A stretch of 58,782 nt of DNA from a virus: positions 1-58,782 of IMG/VR virus record IMGVR_UViG_3300028388_004043. One strand, written 5' to 3'. The notes beneath the pieces are model-generated. The model ran no database searches, was not told the DNA's origin, and saw nothing but the letters and a program-made list of their open reading frames with translations. Below, one piece after another: positions 8,597-17,668 of this stretch (position 1 is its first letter; the number at the start of each line of letters is the position of its first letter). The translations under genes were made by a program, and so were the position numbers.

Positions 8597-9160
8597 TTAA
8601 GCAAAGGTCGCAAGGTTCGCAGCGATCTGTACGCCTCTACCCAAAATAGAAGTAGATGCTTCACCCATATAATCGAACGACCAAGTTACAGTGTATGTAC
8701 CAATCGTATCATTGCCGCCCCAATCAAGTTCAACTGTACCAACTTCAGAAGGCCAACATCCTTCAAGAGTGTATGTACGCACTGGTACACCATTCTTGCT
8801 ATATAGAATCACGTTAGCAGTCTGTTTATAGTTTTCACCAATAAACTCTGGGTCACGAATGTTAGCAATTGGCTGATTGATTTTCAGATTCCAATTTTCA
8901 AGAGCCTCTCTCGAAGAGAAATCTTCTTCAATCATCACGGTGGTTGACCAATCAGCATATGTTCTGTCTCCCGCTACTTTGATCTTACGACCAAAGTAGG
9001 GAACTTCAATAACACCCATTGTCATTGCGGGTACCTGAGAACTCTGACAAAGAAAACTAAAGTCAGCACCAAGATAACTAATTTGAACTTCGAAAAGTGA
9101 TGGACGATATCCGCCATTTTCAATTGCAAAAGATTTGAATGTATTCAAGTCAAAAGCCAT
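8597..9160 (-). CDS. 19: tail tube protein, T4 gp19-like
   Basis: 187 residues, ATG at 9160 with AGGAG upstream. It is the major tube subunit, forming stacked hexameric rings inside the sheath. The N-terminus MAFDLNTFKSFAIENGGYRP, the FLCQSSQVPA segment and the tryptophan-containing C-terminal strands (GTYTVTWSFDYMGEAS) are typical of the T4 gp19 family, as is its position between gp18 and gp20. A shorter related protein is encoded on the plus strand at 54892-55464. A strong terminator follows, which fits the need to end a highly expressed sheath/tube transcript. Confidence 0.95.
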   Translation of the reverse strand: MAFDLNTFKSFAIENGGYRPSLFEVQISYLGADFSFLCQSSQVPAMTMGVIEVPYFGRKIKVAGDRTYADWSTTVMIEEDFSSREALENWNLKINQPIANIRDPEFIGENYKQTANVILYSKNGVPVRTYTLEGCWPSEVGTVELDWGGNDTIGTYTVTWSFDYMGEASTSILGRGVQIAANLATFA

Positions 9161-9185
9161 GTGAGTATTCTCCTGTTTTATAGTC

Positions 9186-9193
9186 TATTTATT
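9186..9193 (-). promoter_or_regulatory. late-promoter-like box (AATAAATA) upstream of gp19
   Basis: The minus strand reads CTAATAAATAG just at the gp18 stop, 26 bases before the gp19 ATG. It matches seven of eight positions of TATAAATA, with an AGGAG ribosome site between it and the start. Confidence 0.45.
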
Positions 9194-11462
9194 AGAAATT
9201 GCCAATAACTTCGGAGAATTCCACTCCAGTTCTCACTGCAACGAAGTTCAACTGAATGAAATTGATTGAACGAGTTGGCTTGATGTAGATGTCGCCAACA
9301 AATTCATTTCGGTCAATAACTTCACCTGTGTTGTTTGTAGTGTCACAGATAACAACAAAGTCCTGAATACCACGGCGACCCTGAATATCTCTCAGATACG
9401 GAGTCACGAGATTCACGAACGATGCACGAGTGAACTGATCGTTGAATTCAAACAGAGTGAATTTAGCCACTGTTGCAATAGCCTTTTCAAGAACAATGAA
9501 CAGACGGCGAACGTTGATTCTGTCAAAAGCAGAAGGCTTGGACAGAAGCGTCTTATCACCGAACAGAACATTGCCCTGACCAGGGAAGTTCACAACAGGG
9601 TTCACACCATTCTTATACAGAATGTCTCTTTGTGCCTTGTTCGGATTCCAAGCAAGACGCACAACATTCTTGATCTGACCACGATTCAAACCAGCAGGTG
9701 ACCACCACGGATCGCGAATGTCATCAGTGTATGCAGAAAGACCAGCAATGTCACCATTCAAAGGAATCCAACGATACAAGTCGTTGTACTTGTCATACAT
9801 GTACTTGTAACCAGAGTCCATTACAGCATATGAAGTTGAACGACAAGAGTTTCTGAAATCAACAACGTCAAATTCAGTATCGCCACCATTGTTCTCAACA
9901 ACGTCTGCCTTATCTGGAGACAGGAACACAACACAATCCTTACGACGTTCTGCAATGTTGTCAATCAGATAATTTGCAAGTTGCGCACCATTCGATGCAC
10001 CACGCGCCTTACCTGTAAGAACAAGAGAGATATCAATCGTTTCAGCGTTGCGATAGAGATCGTATGCTCTTGCGAGATCGCCGATACTCACAGAATTTTC
10101 ATCGAGAGTATCTCGACCACCAACAAAGGACTTGTTGTAAGGTTGTGTGTTGGTAGAAGAAGTCAGAATAGCAGATTGCGCACTTGTTGCACCAGAAATA
10201 TCACCTGCCCACCAAACGTAGTTGGAGTTCTGATTCAGAAGTTCTTTGTAGTACAGGGTAGCACCTTCTTCATCTTTGGCATCAGTTGCACGAGACATTG
10301 CCTTGAAGACTTCAAGAGTTGTACCTGGAACACCAGAGAACAGACCATCTTCGTCAACAACCACAACGTGAAGTTCATCCTGAGCAGCAGTATTACCATT
10401 TCTCAACTGCCACAAAGACTGACCAGGTGCGCCGTCAACCAGATCCCAGAATTCCCAGTATCTACGAATAGTTGAAGTACTATAATCTTCTGCAAGTGAG
10501 AATCTGTCATCAAAAGAAATGGTGAAAGAAGCAGTGCCTCCATCAACAGAAACTTCACTAATTGAAGAGATGGTCAGATACTCAGTGCCAAGAATGGTGT
10601 TACCAACTTCAATGACGTCACCAATCTGGAGATCTGCAACAACAGAATCAACAACAGCTTCAGATGTAGTTGCATTACCAGTTGCAGTGTTAGAGACAGA
10701 GACAGTTGCAGTATTCGAACCGACAACAAAAGCAATCGTTTCGCTTGTAGTATTGTTGGCATCGACAGCGGTCAAATCAATATTGCTCTGGAAAGCATCT
10801 GCGTTATCACAAACAGAGATACGCAGAGAGTTGCCCATGACACCAGGATACTTAGCGACGAACTGAACGTCATCGTCGAAGTTAACACCATCAATGAAGT
10901 CTTCGTTCTTGACAATCTGAGAGTTCAGATTGGCAGCGTTGGTGTTGGCAATAGCGTTGAAGCAGTAATTGTTGTCAAAGTACTGAACACTCAGACCAGT
11001 GTTAGTGGTTGTAGGTGCATCAGAAAGAACAACTTCAGTGTTCGAACCAGATTCTGAAACAGAAACGATTGTAGTTCCTTCAGGAATGTTATCACCAAAG
11101 ACACCTTGCTCAGCAGCAAGAGTTGTCAGACCAGTAGATTCGATAACGACAGTGGTGTTACCAGATTCAGTGATCGTAGTTTGTGTGGTAAAGTCACCAG
11201 TCGTGTGAGATGCACGGCTGATGTAAAGACGATTACTGTAAGACAGAAAACTTGCAGCAGTGAAAAAAGTCTCAGCATTGAGATTGGTAGGCTTGCCATA
11301 CTGTCGAACCAACTCATCTTCATTAGAGACAAGCAGAGTTTTTTCTACTGGACCCCAACGAAAAACACCAGCAAGAGCCGCATCTGTAGTGGCAACTGCT
11401 GGCACAATCGTAGTCAAATCGATTTCTGTGACATTTACGCCTGGACTAAGTTGAAAAGGCAT
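9192..11462 (-). CDS. 18: tail sheath protein, T4 gp18-like
   Basis: 756 residues against 659 in T4. It is the contractile sheath subunit that surrounds the gp19 tube. The N-terminus MPFQLSPGVNVTEIDLTTIVP and C-terminal motifs (PWWSPAGLNRG, NPVVNFPGQGNVLFGDKT, RINVRRLFIVLEKAI) are classic for contractile sheath proteins. The middle (about 90-340) is rich in Ser/Thr beta strands and is the surface-exposed, variable part. It has a good ribosome site (GGGAG) and a consensus late promoter box about 50 bases upstream. It lies between gp17 and gp19, as in T4. Confidence 0.97.
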   Translation of the reverse strand: MPFQLSPGVNVTEIDLTTIVPAVATTDAALAGVFRWGPVEKTLLVSNEDELVRQYGKPTNLNAETFFTAASFLSYSNRLYISRASHTTGDFTTQTTITESGNTTVVIESTGLTTLAAEQGVFGDNIPEGTTIVSVSESGSNTEVVLSDAPTTTNTGLSVQYFDNNYCFNAIANTNAANLNSQIVKNEDFIDGVNFDDDVQFVAKYPGVMGNSLRISVCDNADAFQSNIDLTAVDANNTTSETIAFVVGSNTATVSVSNTATGNATTSEAVVDSVVADLQIGDVIEVGNTILGTEYLTISSISEVSVDGGTASFTISFDDRFSLAEDYSTSTIRRYWEFWDLVDGAPGQSLWQLRNGNTAAQDELHVVVVDEDGLFSGVPGTTLEVFKAMSRATDAKDEEGATLYYKELLNQNSNYVWWAGDISGATSAQSAILTSSTNTQPYNKSFVGGRDTLDENSVSIGDLARAYDLYRNAETIDISLVLTGKARGASNGAQLANYLIDNIAERRKDCVVFLSPDKADVVENNGGDTEFDVVDFRNSCRSTSYAVMDSGYKYMYDKYNDLYRWIPLNGDIAGLSAYTDDIRDPWWSPAGLNRGQIKNVVRLAWNPNKAQRDILYKNGVNPVVNFPGQGNVLFGDKTLLSKPSAFDRINVRRLFIVLEKAIATVAKFTLFEFNDQFTRASFVNLVTPYLRDIQGRRGIQDFVVICDTTNNTGEVIDRNEFVGDIYIKPTRSINFIQLNFVAVRTGVEFSEVIGNF

Positions 11463-11510
11463 ATCATTCTCCCTCTTATGTTACATATTATGGTTAGAAT
11501 TCCGTGAAAT

Positions 11511-11518
11511 TATTTATA
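11511..11518 (-). promoter_or_regulatory. late promoter box (TATAAATA) for gp18
   Basis: An exact TATAAATA on the minus strand lies in the 68-base gap between gp17 and gp18, 48 bases before the sheath ATG. This is the T4 late promoter consensus. The rest of the gap holds only the leader and a GGGAG ribosome site. Confidence 0.7.
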
Positions 11519-11530
11519 AAATTGCCATTT

Positions 11531-13237
11531 TCAAGTCAGCCCATCACCGAGTAGAAATTTCATGAAGTCATCTCCTTTCGTAGAGATGATTTCATCTGGG
11601 TCGTAATCATGTATAATGATGTCATCTTCAAATTCAATGTATTGATCTCTCCCATCATCAATGATTCCAAATGGAGTCAATTCATTCATCATCTGATCAT
11701 CATTCATTTCACGCAATTGAACAAGCGTATTTATGTCTGTGAGTTCTTTGAAAAATCTTTGTTCAGATAACCATGAAAATAAAACGAGACACATCACCAA
11801 GTCATCATGACATCCAGATTCGGCCTCCCATGACACACCTTTCTTACTGAAGGTCGAGAGTTCTTTAATCGTTTCAAAATCTTGTATGATCAATTGATCT
11901 TGTTCTATCAGCAATTTCAACATCGAACAACCAATTGACTTGACAGTTTTTGTTGTTCTTATTCCTCTGTCACCACTTGTACTGAAACCAGGTACCAATT
12001 TTTTTCCGCCACGTCCTGAGTTTTCCGTGAACAACATATACTCATATTCATACTCTTCGAATAGAGATGACGAAACTTGTTCACCAATATCATTCACCTC
12101 CACCAGAACCTGAGCATTATTGTAGTGTTTTGCAAACTGATATATGATGGCTGCAAAATCACTCGGTGTTATCATGTTGTCACGAAACACACAGACTTGT
12201 TTATATGGCATACGTGAAATGTCAACAATTTGAAACGCAGAGTAATCCAGACCTTTACCACGAGATACATCAGCCACCAAAATATAAGTTCGATATGACT
12301 TGGGCTTCTCATACATGTAAGTACAATTTTTTTCGACAACTGGTTCTTTGTACACGAGTTGTTTTAATTTTGCCCCCGTGATTAATGTTCCAGAACTACC
12401 AATAAACTCGCATTCCATTTCCTGTGCGAATTTTTGATAGTCAAAGTCCATCGCCGCAAGGGTTTCTTCTTTCCACTTATCATCACGTCCAGGCACCTCA
12501 TACCACATGACTTGAATAAACTCGTAACCATTGCGTTTTTCTTTTGCACCTTCACATATCTTGTAAAAGTGATTCAGACCATTCGGTGTTGATGTGAGAA
12601 GAATCTTGGTGGTGTTACCAGAAGAAATAGTAGGATATACAGAAGCAAAGAACTCATCCCAGTTTTCGACGAATGCGGTTTCATCGATGTACAGAAATGA
12701 TACAGACTTACCACGAATAGCAGATGAAGATGTAGCAGCAGCAATAATTTTTGAACCATTCTCAAACTCGGCAGACCCTTTGTTCCATTCAACAACACCT
12801 TGTTGCATCCACTTGGGTAGTGCCTCATATGCTGTTTTGATTCTGTCTAGAATTTCTCTGGCACCATCACCTTTGTTTGCCAGAAGAGCAACTTGTTTGT
12901 GATCATTGAATAACACATAGTGAAGAATGAGACAGACCGCAGTAGTAGTTTTACCTGCCTGTCTTGAAGTTACAACAGCAGTCCTTCGACTTCTTGTTGT
13001 CGCTTCGATAATTTGTTTCTGATATCCGTACAAATTGATTGGAATGAGGCCGCGATCAACGTGTACAGTGTAGATATATTTCTGAGAAAAATATATGGGA
13101 TCTTGTGAACACTTCATGAATTCCGCGATCATGTCTTTGGTCCACGGAATGTCTACACCTTTCGTTTTTAGATTGGCGTTGCGCCTGTATGTACGAAAGT
13201 CTTCAATATCTTCGATTTCGTCAATTTTGTCAGTCAT
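11531..13237 (-). CDS. 17: terminase large subunit, T4 gp17-like
   Basis: 568 residues against 610 in T4. It is the packaging motor: an N-terminal ATPase pumps DNA into the prohead and a C-terminal nuclease cuts concatemers. Seen in the sequence: Walker A SRQAGKTT (about 91-98), Walker B FLYIDE (181-186), coupling motif STPNG (216-220), and RNase H-like nuclease acids at D323 (VADVSRG), E380 (LVEVND) and D478/D479 (HDDLVM). All key residues are present, so the gene looks intact. The start overlaps the gp16 stop by 8 bases, as expected for coupled expression of the two terminase subunits. Confidence 0.97.
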   Translation of the reverse strand: MTDKIDEIEDIEDFRTYRRNANLKTKGVDIPWTKDMIAEFMKCSQDPIYFSQKYIYTVHVDRGLIPINLYGYQKQIIEATTRSRRTAVVTSRQAGKTTTAVCLILHYVLFNDHKQVALLANKGDGAREILDRIKTAYEALPKWMQQGVVEWNKGSAEFENGSKIIAAATSSSAIRGKSVSFLYIDETAFVENWDEFFASVYPTISSGNTTKILLTSTPNGLNHFYKICEGAKEKRNGYEFIQVMWYEVPGRDDKWKEETLAAMDFDYQKFAQEMECEFIGSSGTLITGAKLKQLVYKEPVVEKNCTYMYEKPKSYRTYILVADVSRGKGLDYSAFQIVDISRMPYKQVCVFRDNMITPSDFAAIIYQFAKHYNNAQVLVEVNDIGEQVSSSLFEEYEYEYMLFTENSGRGGKKLVPGFSTSGDRGIRTTKTVKSIGCSMLKLLIEQDQLIIQDFETIKELSTFSKKGVSWEAESGCHDDLVMCLVLFSWLSEQRFFKELTDINTLVQLREMNDDQMMNELTPFGIIDDGRDQYIEFEDDIIIHDYDPDEIISTKGDDFMKFLLGDGLT

Positions 13238-13655
13238 CGTCTTTGATCATCTTCAGTAGATCGCTTGTCGAACCAACGAACAGATTGTTGTTGACTGTCT
13301 TACTTGATGAGGATTGTTCTTCTTTTCCTTGCAATTTCTGTTTCTCATGATGCAGACTCACAAGTTCTTTATTCGTCTCAACCATGGTTTTTACAAGACC
13401 CGACAGCACTTCATATGAACGCGGATGTTGTGATTGATCTGCAATAATCAACAACTCATCAATGGCACCATGACCCTTTTCGATCAGGTCGTACAAATTT
13501 TTTCGAACATACTTCAGATCATCATCAGTTTCTTGTTCTGATGATGTGTTGCGATCTTCTTTATAGACAGTCGGGAGAACATTTTTCTTGTCTTCCGAAT
13601 CTGCTTGTTGTAAAGGATTCATATTTAATGTATCACTGATACTGTCATTTGCCAT
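13230..13655 (-). CDS. 16: terminase small subunit, T4 gp16-like
   Basis: 141 residues. It is the regulatory terminase subunit that forms rings and recruits or stimulates gp17. The central segment, about residues 45-105 (YVRKNLYDLIEKGHGAIDEL, then SQHPRSYEVLSGLVKTMVETN), matches the helical core of the T4 gp16 family. Both ends are polar and low in structure. The stop overlaps gp17 by 8 bases. In T4 it follows gp15 directly; here two GC-rich genes lie between. Family assignment rests on the central helix pattern and the gp17 neighbour. Confidence 0.88.
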   Translation of the reverse strand: MANDSISDTLNMNPLQQADSEDKKNVLPTVYKEDRNTSSEQETDDDLKYVRKNLYDLIEKGHGAIDELLIIADQSQHPRSYEVLSGLVKTMVETNKELVSLHHEKQKLQGKEEQSSSSKTVNNNLFVGSTSDLLKMIKDDD

Positions 13656-13665
13656 ATAAATTTTA

Positions 13666-13953
13666 CTAACCCATCTCTTCCATCGGCAAGTTGGTCAGGC
13701 CAATCTGTTCGAGCGCCTCGGTGCCCTTGATGCCCACAACCGCGATGATGGTGCTGGTATCTACCTGCGGCGGCGTCGGGGTCACGTCGGGTTGCCAGAT
13801 GGTCAAGATTCCCTGCGCTCGATGCGCGGCATCAAGTTTTTCAAGTAGCGATGCTGCGTCTTTCACTGCGCGCAGACCAAGCGCCTTGACGCCTGCGTCG
13901 AGAAGCCCTGCTAGTGATTGAATTTCCTGTTCGGTGAGTTCGAGTGTGTGCAT
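13666..13953 (-). CDS. small helical protein of inserted cassette
   Basis: 95 residues, beginning MHTLELTEQEIQSLAGLLDA. Helical first half, Pro/Thr-rich linker (QPDVTPTPPQVDTS), hydrophobic C-terminal part. Small proteins of this type are common beside fibre genes of marine phages, but I know of no function. Base composition is very unlike its neighbours: 39 of 60 bases are G or C in 13741-13800, against 22 of 60 in 13501-13560 within gp16. It follows the 402-residue fibre after 6 bases, and both appear to have entered together. Confidence 0.65.
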   Translation of the reverse strand: MHTLELTEQEIQSLAGLLDAGVKALGLRAVKDAASLLEKLDAAHRAQGILTIWQPDVTPTPPQVDTSTIIAVVGIKGTEALEQIGLTNLPMEEMG

Positions 13954-13959
13954 GTCGGG

Positions 13960-15168
13960 TTATCCTGCGCTGATTTTCAATGTTCCTGCGTCGTTCCATA
14001 GTCTACCTGCAACGAGAGGGTCAGCGGTCGGCAACCCAGTCATATTGACATCTGACAAAAAAGTATGCCTCAAATTTGATACTGGAAACCCATTGACATC
14101 TATAGTGAAACCTGTAGTGCCACGATACTGCATAAAAGTTCTGGTATAGGTATTTATGTAAATATCGTTCGATACCACACGCAATAGTGCGTTCCCGCCT
14201 CTAAGCTCAGCTGTCGCGGCATCAACTTCACAATGTGCAAGTGACCCATTTGTTATTTTAATGCTTCGAGTCGTCCCCGTTCCCGCAGCCTCAGTCCCAA
14301 TCTCCAGAACATCGCTGTTCCACTTCATGAACCCACGTTCATAATTGCTCGCGTCGGTGTACGTGTTGTAGAGATTAAACGTCTGCGCGTTGGTGCCGTT
14401 GCGTTGGGCGAGTGTGCCTGCGGCGTCGCGAGCCAGCTTTACGTCAAAACCACTTGGGCTGGCATCATTTGACGCCGAAAAACCGAAATTTGTAGCAGCA
14501 CCAATTCGTATGCCTCTAACAGCGCTGTTGCCTTCCATTGACGCTTGAAAAAAAGAGAAGCCATTTCTCACTATCGTGATACCGCCAGAAATGACGTTGA
14601 TTCCGTCATCAGTTGTTACCGAAACAGCGCCGCGCAGGCCTCCGCTAAATACGATTCCGCCTTTATCAACACTAAACTTACTACTCCCACCCACCTGCAA
14701 GTCCATCAGCAGGCTAGAAGCATCTGACGCAGTATCAGTGACGTCCATCTTGATGGCGGTAAAGGTCGTGGCTCCGTCGTTCCACGTATCGGCCATGTCG
14801 TAGATGGATTGCGTTGTTCCTGTTCGAGTACTTACATAATCAGTAACACCAGCAGGGACTGATTCCCATACAGTGTTGCCCGAACCATCTGCCGTTAAAA
14901 CGTAACCGTCAGTCGCTGAACCAGAACCAAGTATATTTGCATTGTCACCAGGTTGAACAGCAGAATCAGCAAGCAGTCCTTGCGCAAAAGTTGCATATGC
15001 ATTGGCATCAGTTGAAGCAGCAGTACCAAGTGTTGGCGTACCAGACAGATCACTGTATACACCACTCGTTGCAACGTTTGCTAAATCTGCTGGTTGAACA
15101 GCAGTGAGTGCCTTTGTTACGCCACTGTCAATTTGCGAACCAGTGAACGTACTTTGATAGTCAGCCAT
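13960..15168 (-). CDS. tail fibre-type protein inserted between gp15 and gp16
   Basis: 402 residues. The ATG abuts the gp15 stop (TAAATG). The N-terminal 110 residues have the Ala/Thr/Gly-rich phage-fibre repeats (LSGTPTLGTAASTDANAYAT, then DGYVLTADGSGNTVWESVPAG). Residues about 120-165 are the module duplicated at the left edge of the window. The rest is a series of short beta-strand repeats ending NDAGTLKISAG, as in fibre shafts that precede an intramolecular chaperone or tip. Its place between neck and terminase genes is not the T4 order, and base composition is higher in G+C than gp15 or gp16, which suggests transfer. Likely a host-contact or decoration protein. Confidence 0.7.
   Translation of the reverse strand: MADYQSTFTGSQIDSGVTKALTAVQPADLANVATSGVYSDLSGTPTLGTAASTDANAYATFAQGLLADSAVQPGDNANILGSGSATDGYVLTADGSGNTVWESVPAGVTDYVSTRTGTTQSIYDMADTWNDGATTFTAIKMDVTDTASDASSLLMDLQVGGSSKFSVDKGGIVFSGGLRGAVSVTTDDGINVISGGITIVRNGFSFFQASMEGNSAVRGIRIGAATNFGFSASNDASPSGFDVKLARDAAGTLAQRNGTNAQTFNLYNTYTDASNYERGFMKWNSDVLEIGTEAAGTGTTRSIKITNGSLAHCEVDAATAELRGGNALLRVVSNDIYINTYTRTFMQYRGTTGFTIDVNGFPVSNLRHTFLSDVNMTGLPTADPLVAGRLWNDAGTLKISAG
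14672..14805. repeat. 134-bp duplicated fibre module, copy 2
   Basis: Partner of 56-189 at an offset of 14616 bases, with about ten mismatches in 134. Here the module is internal to the fibre gene (from SIYDMADTWNDG onward); in the other copy it starts the protein. Confidence 0.85.
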
Positions 15169-16083
15169 TTATGAATCCCTCGTGTAGAAAATTTGGTCTT
15201 CTGATGTGATTAGTCGTTCTCCACCAGATAGTTTGAATAGAGCAAAACTTGCAGGTTGCGTATCAATGTTAATGATGTAACCCCAATTTTCATCACTTGA
15301 AATTTCACTAGACGCGACAGTGTTGTTTGCATCAGTTGTTGCTTCACCATTTGCAGTCTGACCTGGGTATACAGACACACGTTCATCAACAGGTTCATTT
15401 GCGAGATCATCAAATCCAGAAACTGAGTACAGTTGGACATTCGCCAATTTGATGACTTCTTGTTTCTTCGTCGGACCAAACACATAAGCCTTCATGGTGA
15501 AGTCAAGAGTCCAGATTAAAGATCTACGTTCTTCGAATGAACCTTCATATACATCATCAAACGATACATTGTTCAGAACCAACGGAATGTCAAGAGTGAT
15601 ATTTGGTTGCGAAACAAGTTGAACTGTTGTGGTCCATTCAGGTGTAAAGTATGGAAGAATTTGTTCGACAATCATCGTCCCATCTTCAGTGTTCTTCACA
15701 AAGACAGACAACTGAAAATTGATATCGTATGGCACTGGATTGTACTGATACATACGCTTGTCAGAATTGGTCGCGATGTCCTGAGAAGTGAATCGATTGA
15801 TCGTTGACAGTTTTCTTTCTGAAGCGTAATTGAATCCCGTAATCTCAAATCCCATACGCGGCAACACAATTGCAAACTCATTGTCTTGTGGATCTTTGTC
15901 TACATCAATTCCCTGAATACGTGCCAAAAATTTTTCACGAGGTCCATATGCGAGAGGCACCTTGAATGACTGTTTGACATTTTGATTGTCATCATAACGA
16001 TTGATCCAGACGTCATTGAACAATGTGCCGAACAGAGTCACATACTTTTTGATTGTTCCGTGATAGTATGTCGTTCCGAACAT
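15169..16083 (-). CDS. 15: tail sheath stabiliser/terminator, T4 gp15-like
   Basis: 304 residues against 272 in T4. gp15 forms the hexameric ring that caps the finished tail and joins it to the neck. Family features: start MFGTTYYHGTIKKYVTLFGTL, the NVKQSFKVPLAYGPREKFLAR stretch, and the RRSLIWTLDFTMKAYVFGP segment near residue 190. The ATG overlaps the gp14 stop by one base (TGATG). The C-terminal 80 residues are less conserved in appearance and polar. Confidence 0.93.
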   Translation of the reverse strand: MFGTTYYHGTIKKYVTLFGTLFNDVWINRYDDNQNVKQSFKVPLAYGPREKFLARIQGIDVDKDPQDNEFAIVLPRMGFEITGFNYASERKLSTINRFTSQDIATNSDKRMYQYNPVPYDINFQLSVFVKNTEDGTMIVEQILPYFTPEWTTTVQLVSQPNITLDIPLVLNNVSFDDVYEGSFEERRSLIWTLDFTMKAYVFGPTKKQEVIKLANVQLYSVSGFDDLANEPVDERVSVYPGQTANGEATTDANNTVASSEISSDENWGYIINIDTQPASFALFKLSGGERLITSEDQIFYTRDS

Positions 16084-16820
16084 CAGATGTTACCTTCTGA
16101 GAAAGGATCAATTTCAGTGAAGTCAATGATATCTGAACCCTGCGACTGTAGACTTTCATTGTCTGCAAATGGATCAATCTCTGATTCTAGACTATATGCA
16201 TTCGACACGTTCAGAGGTCTGCCAGTATTCGCATCGATGATGATGTTGCCATTCGCATCAAGCGAAGCAAGATCATTAACTCCGACACTAAGACTGAATT
16301 TCTCTTCAAGCTCATCAATCTGTGGCACACCAGTGTTCAGTTTCTCGTTACTGTATTCGAACATCTCACACTTCAATGCATAGGTTTGCAGACCGCCCAT
16401 CTGATAAAAAATCTCTTCGTGTTCCACATACTTGACCACGTACACTTTTTCTGTCATGGGAAGAAAAATGATGTCGCCTTCTTGTGGTCGAGGTGTGACT
16501 TCAGGGGCACCAATGTCATCATGAAAAACTCTTTGCGCCACAGTGAAGGTAATCTCATCACGTACTTGAACATTGAACTTCGATAAGAGATACCCTTCAC
16601 CTTCGAACCCTTCAACATTCTTGATGTACATCTCAATCAGATATGCATCTTTGTATTCTGATACTGAATCCTCATTGAAGATTTCATCTTTCGAAATGAT
16701 TGTTCGAGGGCAATAGTACATGTCATGACCGTACATACGAATTGATTCGATCACAAGATTTTCGATCAAATCTTTTTCAGCGTATGAGTCGAAATTGTTG
16801 AAGAAAACGTTCGTGGTCAT
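16083..16820 (-). CDS. 14: neck protein, T4 gp14-like
   Basis: 245 residues against 256 in T4. It is a head-to-tail connector that seals packaged DNA together with gp13. Typical stretches are FFNNFDSYAEKDLIENLVIE at the start, GHDMYYCPRTIISKDEIFNE, and PQEGDIIFLPMTEKVYVVKY. It sits in the conserved order gp13-gp14-gp15 with a 1-base overlap to gp15 and a 52-base gap after gp13 that holds no clear promoter. Confidence 0.94.
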   Translation of the reverse strand: MTTNVFFNNFDSYAEKDLIENLVIESIRMYGHDMYYCPRTIISKDEIFNEDSVSEYKDAYLIEMYIKNVEGFEGEGYLLSKFNVQVRDEITFTVAQRVFHDDIGAPEVTPRPQEGDIIFLPMTEKVYVVKYVEHEEIFYQMGGLQTYALKCEMFEYSNEKLNTGVPQIDELEEKFSLSVGVNDLASLDANGNIIIDANTGRPLNVSNAYSLESEIDPFADNESLQSQGSDIIDFTEIDPFSEGNI

Positions 16821-16872
16821 TGACAGTATACCTTTATCTCGTTATAATTCTATTGCCACAGCAAAAAATAGA

Positions 16873-17616
16873 TTAACCCAACATATCGTTAACAGGAAGT
16901 GAATAGTTCACAATCATCTCTTCTTCGAGTCTCTTGATCTCTGCATCAGCATCATCGTAGATCTTCTGACCATTGAATGTGATGCCACCAGGTAACTGCA
17001 TCCCTTCGAACTTCGTAAGATTCGATCCCCATTGACGTTTTATGAGTTGTGTTGTGTAGTACTGAAGCCAACGATCAGCCCAGACATCAGTGTATGTGTT
17101 TGGATCAACAATCTCGTATGCTTCAACCATCATGTACTGACCAGGAACATAATCATCTTTTGCATTATCAAAATACAGACGATTGCGATGACGGTTGTAT
17201 CGAATAGGAGTTTTACCGACTAGAACTTCTTGTACAGTTGCAAGATGTTCACGAGTCATGTAGTAGTCAACAAGGCCAACTCTTGTCAGTGTATATAGAT
17301 CATTGAGAGCAATCTGATAACGTATGTTGAACAGATCATCAGATGACATTGCGGGGTCTGAAATCTCGAAGATACGAACTGCTCCAATAATGTTCTCAGG
17401 CAGATCGATGTACTGTTCTGCAATGTTGTTTGCAGTTAGTTGGTGTTTGTAGTATATTTTTTCGGTGCCATCGAAATGATAATCCCAATAGAATCGAAGT
17501 GCTTGATCTATTCTATCTTCAGTCTGATCATCATCAACATTAATCTCAATTACTGGTTTGCCAAGAGCACGAAGGCAATACTCTTTGAATTCGTTGCGAC
17601 TCGTAGGGACAGCCAT
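16873..17616 (-). CDS. 13: neck protein, T4 gp13-like
   Basis: 247 residues against 309 in T4. It is a head completion and neck protein that binds the portal. Diagnostic stretches are EFKEYCLRALGKPVIEINVD at the start, DRIDQALRFYWDYHFDGTEK, and ADRWLQYYTTQLIKRQWGSN near residue 190. It opens the gp13-gp20 block and has its own late promoter box about 33 bases upstream plus a CGGAG ribosome site. Confidence 0.95.
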   Translation of the reverse strand: MAVPTSRNEFKEYCLRALGKPVIEINVDDDQTEDRIDQALRFYWDYHFDGTEKIYYKHQLTANNIAEQYIDLPENIIGAVRIFEISDPAMSSDDLFNIRYQIALNDLYTLTRVGLVDYYMTREHLATVQEVLVGKTPIRYNRHRNRLYFDNAKDDYVPGQYMMVEAYEIVDPNTYTDVWADRWLQYYTTQLIKRQWGSNLTKFEGMQLPGGITFNGQKIYDDADAEIKRLEEEMIVNYSLPVNDMLG

Positions 17617-17648
17617 TTGTTGTTCTCCGTGATTGACTCTTTGTCATT

Positions 17649-17656
17649 TATTTATA
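17649..17656 (-). promoter_or_regulatory. late promoter box (TATAAATA) for gp13
   Basis: An exact TATAAATA on the minus strand lies in the 52-base gap before gp13, 33 bases from the ATG, followed by a GGAG ribosome site at normal spacing. Confidence 0.65.
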
Positions 17657-17668
17657 AGACAGAGTTAT

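Noticed and set aside
9981-10475. Plus-strand open frame of 164 codons inside gp18
   Set aside because: Antisense to a complete sheath gene, with no ribosome site and no recognisable sequence.
13230-13237. 8-base overlap of gp16 and gp17 as a possible frameshift fusion
   Set aside because: gp17 has its own ATG and both proteins are complete; this is ordinary start-stop overlap.
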